Of a stretch of 64,000 nucleotides of DNA, positions 1-10,025 are shown piece by piece. Made by a program: the position numbers and the translations under genes. Numbering within the stretch: position 1 is the stretch's first letter; each line of letters starts with the position of its first letter. Below the pieces are notes generated by a model. The model was given only the letters and a program-made list of their open reading frames with translations. It did not search any database and was not told the origin of the DNA. The stretch is from Bufo bufo (Eukaryota; Chordata; Amphibia; Anura; Bufonidae), in assembly GCF_905171765.1 (NCBI RefSeq), contig NC_053391.1, positions 112,891,409 through 112,955,408 on the forward strand, in the 5' to 3' direction.

Positions 1-704
1 ATTAAAAGAGATTTTCTGTTACAGGCTAGCAACAAAAACAAGAAGATGGATAGGAGAGTTACATTTGTGTCCACCTACTCTGAGTACAGTAATGATATAA
101 ATAAGATCTTGAAACGACATTGGCCCGTGTTAAGTGGTTGCAAAAAAGTTGTGCCAGAGTTTAAGACACCTCCCCTTTGTGCATATAGAAGGTGCAAAAA
201 TATCAGAGACCAACTAGTCAGAGCAGATGTGGGACCTAAAAGTGTTACCAGACAGACCACACTGGCACCATCAGGCACTGGATGTTTCCCGTGCCTGCAT
301 TGTGTCAATTGCCGTCTTATTAGCAGATCTAGGTCTTTTACACATCCCAATACTGGTATATCATACCCCATCAAATACCATTTTTCGTAGTGTATGTTCT
401 TTCCTGTCCCTGTCATCTCTTGTATGTAGGGGAAACTTCGACCGACCTGAAAACTAGGCTCAACAATCATAGGTTCACTATTAGAAAGGGCCGGACAGAT
501 CTTCCAGTACCAAGGCATTTTTCACTTAAACAACATAGTGAAAAAGACTTGAGATGCTGGATTATTGACCAGATACAAATGCCCCGCAGGGGAGGTGATC
601 GTGTATCATTACTCAAAAAGAGAGAATCAAATTGGATTCAAACTCTTAATACTTTACAGCCTAATGGTTTGAACATTGATTACAGATATGGAGGCGGACT
701 GTGA
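1..704 (+). pseudogene. Penelope-like element, RT C-terminus plus GIY-YIG endonuclease (partial, frameshifted)
   Basis: The frame is open from base 1 to 390 and continues in another frame from about 385 to 704, so one frameshift near 385 breaks it. The first part ends a Penelope-type reverse transcriptase (KRHWPVL block and a Cys-rich stretch). The second part is the GIY-YIG nuclease: VLSCPC-LLYVGET corresponds to the GIY...YIG strands with the CPC insertion usual in Penelope elements, followed by TRLNNHR (catalytic Arg region) and KKRESNW (catalytic Glu region). In this family the nuclease nicks target DNA for target-primed reverse transcription. The 5' part lies outside the window. No host gene is implied. 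Confidence 0.8.
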
Positions 705-1344
705 GGAGAAAAGTTTGCCCTAGGTATATGCTGTTGTTGATTTTGTGTTGAGTATTTCTCCTGCGGGGGATATGTTCATTGATAAAAATATTTTATAAAA
801 AATGCAAATTGTGAAAAAATTATACTATAAAAAAAACATCAACAAAAAATAATAGAAATCAGTAAAACAAGGTTAATGGGTTCTTTGAGTGTCACTTGTA
901 CCACAAATTTTGTGTATCATTACAGATTCACTGGAATTTCGGGGAAAGAAATGAAAGAACAATGATGAGCCAGGACGGTGGATGAGAAGCCCACAAAATA
1001 TTTGCTTTTACTTTATTATGTAAATTGCTGCGTTCTTTTTTTCTCTGGGGGGTAGTGCTCTTGTCCCGATCACATATAAGGTAGGGCAATATGTAGATTG
1101 GCTATCCTGACTGCTTGTAGTCTATAGTTCTGGCATATATTGATGAGGAGAACCCTCTGGGTCACGAGCCGCAACTTGTATGCGGCCCGCGATGCTGTTG
1201 GTACTGGCGTGCATACAGCATTGGGGCCGCTGTTAGGGGATAGTTTTCTATCTTGGAAAAGTGGGGACGCTCCTCTAGGTTGCAACTAGTGGAAATTATC
1301 CACTGTGACCCGATATTGAATCCAGCAATTCTATAGTATCTAAT
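705..1344. other. No gene seen; AT-rich Penelope 3' flank then unassigned DNA
   Basis: About 705-1000 is AT-rich and may be the 3' untranslated tail of the Penelope-like element. 1000-1344 shows no coding frame, tRNA-like fold or repeat that I recognise. Confidence 0.4.
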
Positions 1345-1728
1345 TCAGCAGATAATATATATACTGGCCAAACTCCCTTTAGAAAAATGGTGATTCCAAG
1401 CCTCAATGATGGGAGTGCGCATGAACCCTCTGGAGACTGTGGTCCCTGCTAATTTGAGGTCATTAACTAACTCCTCCCGTGTAGTTCTAGGATGCTTTTT
1501 CACCTTTCTCAGAACCATTGACACCCCACGAGGTGAGATCTTGCGTGGAGCCCCAGAGCGAGGTCGATTGATGGTCATTTTGTGCTCCTTCCATTTTCGA
1601 ACAATCGCACCAACAGTTGTCACCTTCTCTCCCAGCTTCTTGCTAATGGTTTTGTAGCCCATTCCAGCCTTGTGCAGGTCTACAATTTTGTCTCTGACAT
1701 CCTTGGACAGCTCTTTGGTCTTTCCCAT
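1345..1728 (-). pseudogene. Tc1-like transposase, N-terminal DNA-binding part only
   Basis: The frame starts [22 protein letters not shown] and contains the paired helix-turn-helix region of Tc1 transposases ([24 protein letters not shown]) and the basic GRPR-like hook ([14 protein letters not shown]), up to about residue 96. These domains bind the terminal repeats. The sequence then leaves the family (from about RTPIIEAWN) and stops at residue 127. The DD34E catalytic domain is absent, so the fragment cannot transpose. The start is the first ATG after the 5' terminal region and agrees with the family start. Confidence 0.8.
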
Positions 1729-2095
1729 GTTGGAGAGTTTGGAGTCTGCTTGATTGATTGATTCTGTGGACAGGTGTCTTTTATACAGGTGACTAGTTAA
1801 GACAGGTGTCCTTAATGAGGGTGACTAATTGAGTAGAAGTGTCTAACCACTCTGTGGGAGCCAGAACTCTTAATGGTTGGTAGGGGTTCAAATACTTATT
1901 TCACTCAATGAAATGCAAATCAGTTGCTATCTTTTATTTAAAGTTATTTTTTCGATTTTCCTTTTGATGTGCTATCTGCCACTGTTACAATAAACCTACC
2001 ATTGAAATGATACTGTTCTGAGACTTTTCATTTCTTTGTCATTGGACAAACTTACAAAATCAGTGAGGGGTCAAATAATTATTTCCGCCACTGTA
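1345..2095 (-). mobile_element. Tc1-like DNA transposon, 5' half only
   Basis: Read on the minus strand this begins with a terminal repeat ending CCACTGTA at the 2094-2095 TA, then a 5' untranslated region of about 360 bp and the start of a Tc1 transposase. The remaining two thirds of the transposase and the other terminal repeat are missing. The element abuts the 3' break of CR1 copy A exactly at its terminal TA, so it appears to have inserted into that CR1. The CR1 remainder is not found on the far side, so a later deletion removed both. Confidence 0.75.
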
Positions 2096-4246
2096 TATCC
2101 TTCTGGAGATATGGCCTCCAGTACTGCGCACAATACTCCAAGTGAGGTCTCACCAGTGTTCTGTACAGCGGCATAAGCACTTCACTCTTTCTACTGCTTA
2201 TACCTCTCCCTATACATCCAAGCATTCTGCTGGCATTTCGTGCTGCTCTATAACATTGTCTTCCCACCTTTAAGTCTTCTGAAATAATTACTCCTAAATC
2301 CCTTTCCTCAGATACTGAGGTCAGGACTGTGTCAAATATTCTATATTCTGCCCTTGGGTTTTTACGCCCCAGGTGCATTATCTTCCACTTATCCACATTA
2401 AATTTCAGTTGCCAGAGTTCTGACCATTCTTCTAGTTTTCCTAAATCCTTTTCCATTTGGCGTTTCCCTCCAGGAACATCAACCCTGTTACCTATCTTTG
2501 TGTCATCAGCAAAAAGACAAACCTTACCAGCGAGGCCTTTTGCAATATCACTTATGAAGATATTAAACAAAATCGGTCCCAGTACAGATCCCTGTGGAAC
2601 CCCACTGGTAACATGACCTTGTTTTGAATGTTCTCCATTGACTACCACCCTCTGTTGTCTGTCACTCAGCCACTGCCTAATCCACTCAACAATATGGGAG
2701 TCCATGCTCAATGACTGCAGTTTATTGATAAGTCTTCTATGTGGGACAGTGTCAAAAGCCTTACTAAAATCTAGATATGCGATGTCTACTGCACCTCCAC
2801 CGTCTATTATTTTATTCACCCAGTCAAAAAAATCTATAAGATTTGTTTGACATGATCTCCCTGAAGTAAACCCATGTTGTTTTTCATCTTGCAATCCATG
2901 GGATTTTAGATGTTCCACAATCCTATCCTTTAATAGGGTTTCCATTAATTTGCCTACTATTGATGTCAGACTCACTGGTCTATAGTTGCTCGATTCCTCC
3001 CTACTACCTTTCTTGTGAATGGGCACGACATTAGCCAATTTCCAATCTTCCGGGACGACTCCTGTTACTAATGATTGGTTAAATAAATCTGTTAACGGTT
3101 TTGCCAGCTCACCACTAAGCTCTTTTAATAATTTTGGGTGTATCTCATCAGGCCCCTGTGACTTATTTGTCTTCACCTTAGACAGCAAACTTAGAACATC
3201 TTCCTCTGTAAAGATACATGCATCAAACGATTTATTAGTCATCCTTTCTAGTGGAGGTCCTTCTCCTTTTTCTTTTGTAAAAACTGAACAGAAGTGTTCA
3301 TTAAGGCAGTCGGCTAGCCCTTTATTCTCTTCTACATACCTTCCGTCCTTTGTTTTTAATTTAGTTATTCCTTGTTTTAATTTCCTTTTTTCATTTATAT
3401 ATCTGAAGAATGTCTTATCCCCTTTTTTCATAGACTGAGCTAGTTTTTCTTCTGCCTGCGCTTTAGAAGTTCTTATAACTTGCTTGGCCTCTCTCTGCCT
3501 AATCTTGTAGATTTCCTTATCTTCATTGCTCTGTTTTTTTTTATAATTACAAAATGCTAGCTTTTTATTTTTAATGATTTGGGCCACTTCTGCTGAGTAC
3601 CACAGTGGTCTCCTCCTTTTTTTGTTTTTACTGACAAGTCTAATGCAATTTTCTGTTGCCTTCAATAATGCACCTTTTAAGTAGTCCCATTTCTCCTGGA
3701 CTCCATGTAATCCGTTCCAGTCTGATAAGGACTCATTTATGACTAATTTCATTTTTGAAAAGTCTGTTTTTCTAAAATCTAAAACTTTTGTTTTTGTGTG
3801 GTGGGACTCTTTCACAGTTCTTATATTAAACCACACTGACTGGTGATCACTAGATCCCAAGGTTTTGCCTACAATGACATCATATACCGAATCCCCGTTT
3901 GTGAATACCAAATCCAAAATGGCCTCCCTCCGGGTTGGCTCCTCAACCACTTGTTGTAGAGATAACCCCAGTAGGGAATTTAGAATATCTGTACTCCTGG
4001 TAGAACTTGCTATTTTGGTTTTCCAGTTTATATCTGGAAGATTGAAATCTCCCATAATGATAACTTCTCCTTTCATTGTCATTTTAGCTATTTCTTCAAC
4101 TAGTAGATCATCTAGTTCTTTAACTTGACCAGGTGGTCTATATATCACACCTACACGAGTTACTGCATGGTTAGCAAACTGCAACGTAACCCAAACTGAC
4201 TCTATGTTGGCCTCACCAACTTGTATTAGGTTAGATTTAATGCTAT
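2096..4246 (-). pseudogene. CR1-like LINE copy A, ORF2 (endonuclease + reverse transcriptase), truncated at both ends
   Basis: One open frame of about 700 codons. In order on the minus strand: an APE-type endonuclease with GDFNLPDINW (near 4,035) and SDHQSV (near 3,850); a linker; then an RT with NYRPVSLTS, AYLDFSKAFDTVPH, SGVPQGSVLGPILF (near 2,600) and FADDT (near 2,510), the catalytic motif form usual in CR1. The frame ends at HLEYCAQYWRPYLQKD, where the Tc1 terminal repeat begins. By comparison with copy B (45.2-52.9 kb), homology stops at 4,246, a typical LINE 5' truncation. ORF1 is absent. The frame has no internal stop, suggesting a fairly recent copy. No ATG begins it. Confidence 0.88.
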
Positions 4247-4621
4247 ACTTGTTTCTCTGATAGCACTAGTCACTTTATTTATGATCACTGGGATGATTCC
4301 CTTATAAATATATGTAAATTTTACACTGTTTTTATTAAGTATCAATTATGTTGATGTTTCCAATGATTTGATTGGTTCACTTATATATGCTTGTTTTTGC
4401 ACTTGTATCAATGCTTGAGAAAGGCTCATGTTGAGCCGAAACGTCGCTTCTTTGCTGCTACCACATGAGTGAATAAACACTACCTGTTTTACTAAAGAAA
4501 CCGTCTGGAGTGCAGTCCAATTTTCTCCATTATCTTCAAGTGGGTAAGATCCAGTTACCGTACTTGGACCTTGCACCCGACTGCAATTGCTTTCAAGGTG
4601 GTGCTGCCAGTAGTTTTTTTC

Positions 4622-4623
<2 letters not shown>
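4247..4623 (+). other. Possible Penelope-like terminal segment
   Basis: This stretch has no coding frame. It contains the GAGCCGAAACGTC motif downstream of a short inverted repeat (4,423-4,435) and a GAATAAACACT tail, which resembles terminal regions of Penelope-like elements. The element type is inferred from that motif only. Confidence 0.35.
4413..4446 (+). ncRNA. Degenerate hammerhead-like motif
   Basis: CTTGAGAAA, then a GGCTCA/TGAGCC hairpin with a 3-base loop, then CGAAAC. This mirrors the CUGANGA - stem II - GAAA layout of the hammerhead core, but the CUGANGA box is altered, so self-cleavage is unlikely. Compare the better match at 53,995-54,027. Confidence 0.3.

Positions 4624-4672
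<49 letters not shown>
4624..4672. repeat. (TA)n microsatellite
   Basis: About 24 uninterrupted TA units directly 5' of a Tc1-type terminal repeat. Tc1 elements insert at TA. Confidence 0.95.
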
Positions 4673-4676
<4 letters not shown>

Positions 4677-5608
4677 CAGTACAGACCAAAAGTTTGGACA
4701 CACCTTCTCATTCAAAGAGTTTTCTTTATTTTCATGAATATGAAAATTGTAGATTCACACTGAAGGCATCAAAACTATAAATTAACACATGTGGAATTAT
4801 ATACATAACAAACATGTGTGAAACAACTGAAAATATGTCATATTCTAGGTTCTTCAAAGTAGCCACCTTTTGCTTTGATTACTGCTTTGCACACTCTTGG
4901 CATTCTCTTGATGAGCTTCAAGAGGTAGTCCCCTGAAATGGTTTTCACTTCACAGGTGTGCCCTGTCAGGTTTAATAAGTGGGATTTCTTGCCTTATAAA
5001 TGGGGTTGGGACCATCAGTGGCGTTGAGGAGAAGTCAGGTGGATACACAGCTGATAGTTCTACTGAATAGACTGTTAGAATTTGTATTATGGCAAGAAAA
5101 AAGCAGCTAAGTAAAGAAAAACGAGTGGCCATAATTACTTTAAGAAATGAAGGTCAGTCAGTCAGCCGAAAAATTGGGAAAACTTTGAAAGTAAGGGCTA
5201 TTTGACCATGAAGGAGAGTGATGGGGTGCTGCGCCAGATGACCTGGCCTCCACAGTCACCGGACCTGAACCCAATCGAGATGGTTTGGGGTGAGCTGGAC
5301 CGCAGAGTGAAGGCCAACAAGTGCTAAGCATCTTTGGGAACTCCTTCAAGACTGTTGGAAGACCATTTCAGGGGACTACCTCTTGAAGCTCATCAAGAGA
5401 ATGCCAAGAGTGTGCAAAGCAGTAATCAAAGCAAAAGGTGGTCTACTTTGAAGAACCTAGAATATGACATATTTTCTGTTGTTTTACACTTGTTTGTTAT
5501 GTATATAATTCCACATGTGTTAATTCATAGTTTTGATGCCTTCATAGTCATGAAAATAAAGAAAACTCTTTAAATGAGAAGGTGTGTCCAAACTTTTGGT
5601 CTGTACTG
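4677..5608 (+). mobile_element. Tc1-like element, internally deleted, both terminal repeats present
   Basis: Terminal inverted repeats CAGTACAGACCAAAAGTTTG at 4,677 and its complement ending at 5,608 are each bordered by TA (4,675-4,676 and 5,609-5,610), the Tc1 target duplication. The inside keeps the transposase start (ATG at 5,089: MARKKQLSKEKRVAI) and the C-terminal block PPQSPDLNPIEMVWGELDRR near 5,246-5,300, which holds the third catalytic residue (Glu). The middle with the first two Asp residues is deleted and the frame is broken. At 932 bp it is about 60% of an autonomous element. It could move only with a helper. Confidence 0.85.
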
Positions 5609-5612
5609 TATA

Positions 5613-6262
5613 TACAGTCCTGATCAAAAGTTTAAGACCACTTGAAAAATGGCAAAAAATCATATTTAGCATGGCTGGATCTTAACAAGGTTTCTAATAG
5701 AGCTTCAACATGCAACAAGAAGAATGGGAGTGAGACAAAACATTTTTTGAGCATTCAATTTAATGAAAACAACAAATAAACTGAAACAGGCTGTTTTTCA
5801 GCTGATCAAAAGTTTAGGACCACATCTCCAAAAAAAAACTAAACCCCCCTAAAACAGAAATCCAACTTCCAAACATGAACTCAGTAATGAGTAGCTTTGC
5901 CGTTATGGTTTATCACTTTTTATCAAAATTTGTTTCTGCATGCTTGATGCAAGCGTTTCCATGAGGTGAGTGTGAACATTTCTCCAAGTGGTGAAGACGG
6001 CCGCACGAAGGCCATCTATTGTCTGGAACTGTTGTCCATTATTGTAAACTTCCCTTGCCATCCATCCCCAAAGGTTCTCAATTGGATTTAGATCAGGGGA
6101 ACACGCAGGATGGGCCAAAAGAGTCATGTTATTCTCCTGGAAGAAGTCCATGGGTTGAGCTCTGTTGACATTTTGTGTAGCATTATCAGTGCAATCAAGC
6201 TTGATAGTTCCTCTTCTCTGGCTCCCTCTAGTAAGCAGAACCTTATTCTCCTGCAATATATT
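5613..6262 (-). pseudogene. Tc1-like element, 3' half with transposase C-terminus
   Basis: A terminal repeat (TACAGTCCTGATCAAAAG) starts at 5,613, directly next to the TA of the preceding Tc1 element. The minus-strand frame 5,903-6,256 encodes about 117 residues ending the DD34E domain: NNMTLLAHPACSPDLNPIENLWG carries the final catalytic Glu. It is followed by the usual C-terminal helices (about residues 70-117) and a 3' untranslated region. The 5' half and its terminal repeat are missing beyond 6,262. Inactive remnant of a Tc1 family different from its neighbours. Confidence 0.8.
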
Positions 6263-6437
6263 CCCTCAGAGTATGCATAAGCACTGTGAAGGGGGAAGCA
6301 AAGTTAGAAATTCTAAATTTGAAAGCTGGATTGCTTTCCTTGTTAGTACAGTTGTGTAGACAGTGGTCAAATGAATGATGCATTTAGTCTTTACAAAGGG
6401 GGGTTCCAGCAAAAAATCTGTTATAAAAGGTGGTCAC

Positions 6438-6600
6438 TAGTGTTGGTCGAGCACCAAAGTACTTGTGTACTCGAGTAGAACGCTTCCCGATGCTCGGGTG
6501 CTATACAGAGCACCTAAGCACAATAGAAGTCAATAGGAGAACCCGAGCATTAAACCAGGCACCCCCTGCTCTGAAGAGGGGAGAGTGTCGGGACTCCCGG
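6438..6600. repeat. Terminal fragment of a hAT-type element (TAGTGTTGGTCGAGCAC end)
   Basis: Starts TAGTGTTGGTCGAGCACC and contains GATGCTCGGGTGCT and CAGGCACCCCCTGCTCTGAAG. The same modules occur, inverted, at the 3' end of the plus-strand hAT (44,150-44,322), so this is a solo 3' end of that family. 6,262-6,437 holds nothing recognisable. Confidence 0.55.
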
Positions 6601-7332
6601 GCTTAGGAGTCCCTGCTCTGACTCCATATATAGAGTCAGTGCTTGGGGACACCCAGCAGGGGCGTAACTAGAAGTGACTGGGCCCCACAGCAAATATTTG
6701 TAAGGGCCCCTCCAGCGCGCTTCGCACCTCCCTCCTCCTGTGTAAACCCCACTCCTTTGGCACAGTGTAGCGGTATACTGTATATTGTGTGGCACAGTGG
6801 ATGCTTTATGTGTATAACATAAACATATTTCATATGAAAACTTACAGTTACTTGACCCTTGGGGATCTCGGACACCACTTCAACACTTGGCCGGGGGCTC
6901 GGCGGAGCTGATGTTGTGCTTTATCCTAATGAGAAAGATTTCAGAATAAGGATTTGGAGAAGGGGCAGAGGGATAGCAGAGCAGGGGGAGGCTGGTGCTG
7001 CTACTAGGGGGTCATACCATGGGGGAGTAATAAAGCCCACTATAATGCCCCCCCCAGTAGTAATAATTCTCCTTATAATGTGACAATGCAAAAATACCCC
7101 CTTGTAATGCCCCCAGTTGAGCTAATGTCCCCATAGTGCCCCCATAATGTCCCAGTATAAAATAACCCTAAATAGTGCCCCCAGTAAATTCCCCCATAGT
7201 GCTCCTCTCCCCCCTTCCTGCTAGTGCCCCCCATAATGTACCAGTATAAAATGCCGCAGTAGATGCCCCTCAGTGTCCGGCCTCTGATAGGCTGCCGGCC
7301 TAGTGTCCCCCATAATGCCCCCCCCCCAATAA

Positions 7333-8290
7333 TGTGCCAGTAAGTTTCCCCATAGATGCCCCCTCATCATGTGCCAGTATCAAGTGCCTCTCTCCTTCCC
7401 CCCACATGTCCCAGTATCATAGTGCCATCTCCCCCCCCCCCCAATGTGCCAGTATCAAGTGCCTCTCTCCTTCCCACCCCCCATGTGCCAGTATCATAAT
7501 GCCAACCCCCCCCATGTGCCAATATCAAGTGCCTCTCTCTTCCCCCCCATGTCCCAGTATCATAGTGCCATCTCCCCCCCTAAAAAAGTGCCAGTATCAA
7601 GTGCCTCTCTCCCCCCCCATGTGCCAGTATCATAGTTCCAAACCCACCCATGTGCCAGTATCAAGTGCCAACCCCCCCCCCACATGCCAGTATCAAGTGC
7701 CTCTCTCCTCCCCCCCCATGTCCCAGTATCATAGTGCCATCTCCACCCCCACAAAAAAAGTTCCAGTATCAAGTGCCTCTCTCCCTCCCCCCCATGTGCC
7801 AGTATCAGGTGCCAACCCTTCTCCCCCCCCATGTGCCAGTATCAGATGCCTCTCTTCCCCCCCATGTGCCAGTATCAGGTGCAAACCCCCCCCCCCAGAT
7901 GCCAGTATCAGGTGCCTCTCTCCCCCCCCCATGTGCCAGTATCAGGTGCCAACCCCCCTCCCCCCCCAGGTGTCAGTATCAAGTGCCTCTCCCCCCCTCC
8001 ATGTCCCAGTATCATAGTGCCATCTCCCCCCCCACAAAAAAAGTGCCAGTATCAAATGCCTCTCTCCCTCCCCCCCATGTGCCAGTATCAGGTGCCTCTC
8101 CCCCCCCCCCATGTGCCAGTATCAGGTGCCTCTCCCCCCCCCATGTGCCAGTATTAGGTGCCAACCCCCCCTCCCCCCCAGGTGCCAGTATCAGGTGCCA
8201 ACCCCCCCCAGGTGCCAGTATCAGGTGCCAACCCCCCTCCCCCCATGTGGCAGTATCAAGTGCCCCCCGCTCCCCCCATGGCAGTAACAG
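7333..8290. repeat. C-rich minisatellite (GTGCCAGTATCA units)
   Basis: About 25 imperfect units of 35-45 bp built on ATGTGCCAGTATCA(A/G)GTGCC followed by CTCTCTC and runs of 6-12 C. The long frames on both strands (for example 7,334-8,017 and 7,650-8,513) are by-products of the repeat and I do not call them genes. The complementary strand has repeated G-runs that could form quadruplexes. Confidence 0.9.
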
Positions 8291-8394
8291 GCGGGTATTA
8301 AAAAAAAATAATAAACACTTCTACTTACCTCCATGTCAGCGATGCGATGCAGCCTCTTCCTGTGTCCCGCCCTGTATGTCCATATATGGAGTCA

Positions 8395-8800
8395 GTGCTT
8401 GTATTTCAGAAAAGTTTCTGCTGGGATTCGAACCCACAACCTTCTGTATCAGAGGCAAAGCACCTAACCACAAGACCATAAGAGGTGCCTTGCTGCTGAC
8501 GGAAAAAATATGAGACTTCTACTGTTATAGCTGGCTAAGTGTACATCTATACACATGACAGCTGCTCATATATAGAGATATAGCAGAGCTGAGTGTGCTG
8601 GGACAGCTGTCATATAGAGATATAGCAGTGCTGGGTGTGTTGGGGCAGCTGTCATGTGTATAGATGTACACTTAGCCAGCTATAACAGTAGAAGTCTCAT
8701 ATTTTTTCAATCAGTTGCAATGCCTCCTTTATGGCTGTGAGGGTAAATGCTTTGCCACTGATACATTGGAGGTTGTGGGTTCGAATCCCAGACACATTAG
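8395..8800. repeat. Palindromic element with a tRNA-like module on each side (locus 1)
   Basis: Centre: perfect inverted repeat of 63 bp (8,503-8,565 and 8,645-8,707) around a 79-bp spacer. Left of it, on the minus strand about 8,417-8,490, is a tRNA-like module with an A-box-like GGTCTTGTGGTTAGG and a B box GGGTTCGAATCCCA. Right of it, on the plus strand about 8,720-8,790, is a second diverged module with the same B box, GGTTGTGGGTTCGAATCCCA. The modules face away from each other and their acceptor stems do not pair well, so these are not tRNA genes. Confidence 0.65.
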
Positions 8801-9080
8801 GAGACAGTAAGATTAGATCACATTAGCGAGGGGGCCTGGTCAGCCGCTGCTGCTGTGAAGGGGCCCTGAACATTAAGACAAGAATCAATATTTAACTAAC
8901 TTGAAAATAAACTGTCACACACGCTGCCGGAGCGCAGGGCCCCGAAGCAGCTGGTTCCCCGGTAGTTACGCCACTGTCTGTGTGTATGTTAATAAAAAAT
9001 AAATAAAAAACTGAATGTGGTCCGGGCCCCATAGCCACTGCTATGGTTGCTATGGCGATCCCTACGCCACTGACACCCAG

Positions 9081-9262
9081 TGTATTTAAATCTAATTTAG
9101 CCTCTATTTCTGAAAAGTTTCTGGTGGGATATAGCAAAAGTCTCATATATATATATTTTCCAGTAACTGGCCATGCAGCTCTATAGTGTAGTGGTTAACA
9201 TTTTCGGCTGTAATGTAGAAGGTTGAGAGTTCGACTCCTGTCAGAAATAGAGGCTAAATTTT
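9081..9262 (+). repeat. tRNA-like palindromic element (locus 2, left half mostly lost)
   Basis: Outer inverted ends TTTAGCCTCTATTTCTGA near 9,098 and its complement at 9,241-9,258. A leftover AGTCTCATATATATAT arm end lies near 9,138, then a tRNA-like module at about 9,170-9,240: TAGTGTAGTGGTTAACA resembles the tRNA-Val D-arm/A box and GAGTTCGACTCC resembles the B box. It continues the family seen at 8,395-8,800 and 16,040-16,225. Confidence 0.6.
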
Positions 9263-9292
9263 ATTTAAACATATATATATATATATATAAGT

Positions 9293-9378
9293 TTTTAGCC
9301 ATAATATATATGCATATATTATTATATATTTAGAATATATAATATATTATAATATATGTAAATATATTATGGCTAAAA
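9293..9378. repeat. AT-rich palindrome
   Basis: TTTTAGCCATAATATAT and its complement bracket about 50 bp of nearly pure A/T. A (TA)n run follows at about 9,436-9,466. Possibly a tiny snap-back MITE. Confidence 0.6.
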
Positions 9379-9429
9379 CATCATTAGCAGTTCCCCACAT
9401 ATTATGCATTCATATCTATCAGAAGTATG

Positions 9430-9472
<43 letters not shown>

Positions 9473-9497
9473 AATTACACAGTAATTGTGGTCATGG

Positions 9498-10025
9498 TGT
9501 CACCGCTAGCTCTCTGAGAAGCTCTGGCAGACGTTCTTCTGTACCTCTTGCATGATGTTCTTTGTTTTGGTTTCACTTTGTTATATCTTTTCCTTCTCCC
9601 AGCTGTCATCTATTTACACTGATTGCCTCCCTTTATATTCCCTCCCATACTGCCTCACTTTGCGGTTTATACTACTTCCTGGATTGTGTTCACTGCTAGA
9701 TGCTGCAACTGCTGGTTCCTCAGATAAGTCTTTTTTCTTTATTTGTGTTTCCATGCTGGCTTGATTCTCGGTGACCCTGACTCCCTCCGTATTAAGTGCA
9801 GGGAGCCGGTGGTCGTGTCCCCTCACTATTATAGGGTTTTCATGTGTCACACAGTCTAGGTACGAGGGCATGCAATCCTCTATCATAAAGATCTTTGCAT
9901 GGGCATAGCAGTCAGGGAGAGCTCTAGGGGTTTTATAGGGCTCACCCATATGTTCTTTAGTTTGGGATCAAGTCAGTCGGATGTTTATTTATAACTTCCA
10001 GTTTTCTGCAACACCATCCGTGACA
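9498..10025 (-). mobile_element. Solo LTR of a Ty3/gypsy element (copy 1)
   Basis: 528 bp beginning TGTCAC and ending GTGACA, flanked by the 5-bp duplication CATGG (9,493-9,497 and 10,026-10,030). It is clearly homologous, in reverse complement, to the complete gypsy LTRs at 31,337 and 36,142 (shared blocks include GACCCTGACTCC, GGGAGCCGGTGGTCGTGTCCCCTC and CACCATCCGTGACA). Comparing with those LTRs, the plus-strand reading here equals the coding orientation of the element at 31-36 kb. LTR-LTR recombination removed the internal part. Confidence 0.85.

Larger units (their letters stand above)
6657..9072. mobile_element. Non-autonomous hAT-like element with 8-bp target duplication
   Basis: The left end reads CAGGGGCGTAACTAG at 6,657 and the right end is the complement of CAGTGGCGTAGGGATC at 9,072. 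Both are flanked by ACACCCAG (6,649-6,656 and 9,073-9,080), an exact 8-bp duplication as made by hAT transposases. No transposase frame is present. The 2.4 kb inside hold a cytosine-rich minisatellite, a tRNA-like palindrome and a second, internal terminal repeat end (complement of CAGTGGCGTAACTACC, ending at 8,976). The latter suggests a related copy inserted or was lost inside. 6,700-7,330 has no gene. Confidence 0.7.

Noticed and set aside
8417..8490. Functional tRNA genes at the tRNA-like modules (also 8,720, 9,170, 16,050)
   Set aside because: A and B boxes are recognisable but acceptor stems do not pair and no sound anticodon arm can be drawn.
7334..8513. Overlapping frames rich in PPMCQYQVP on the plus strand
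   Set aside because: Product of the C-rich minisatellite; every frame is open for the same reason.
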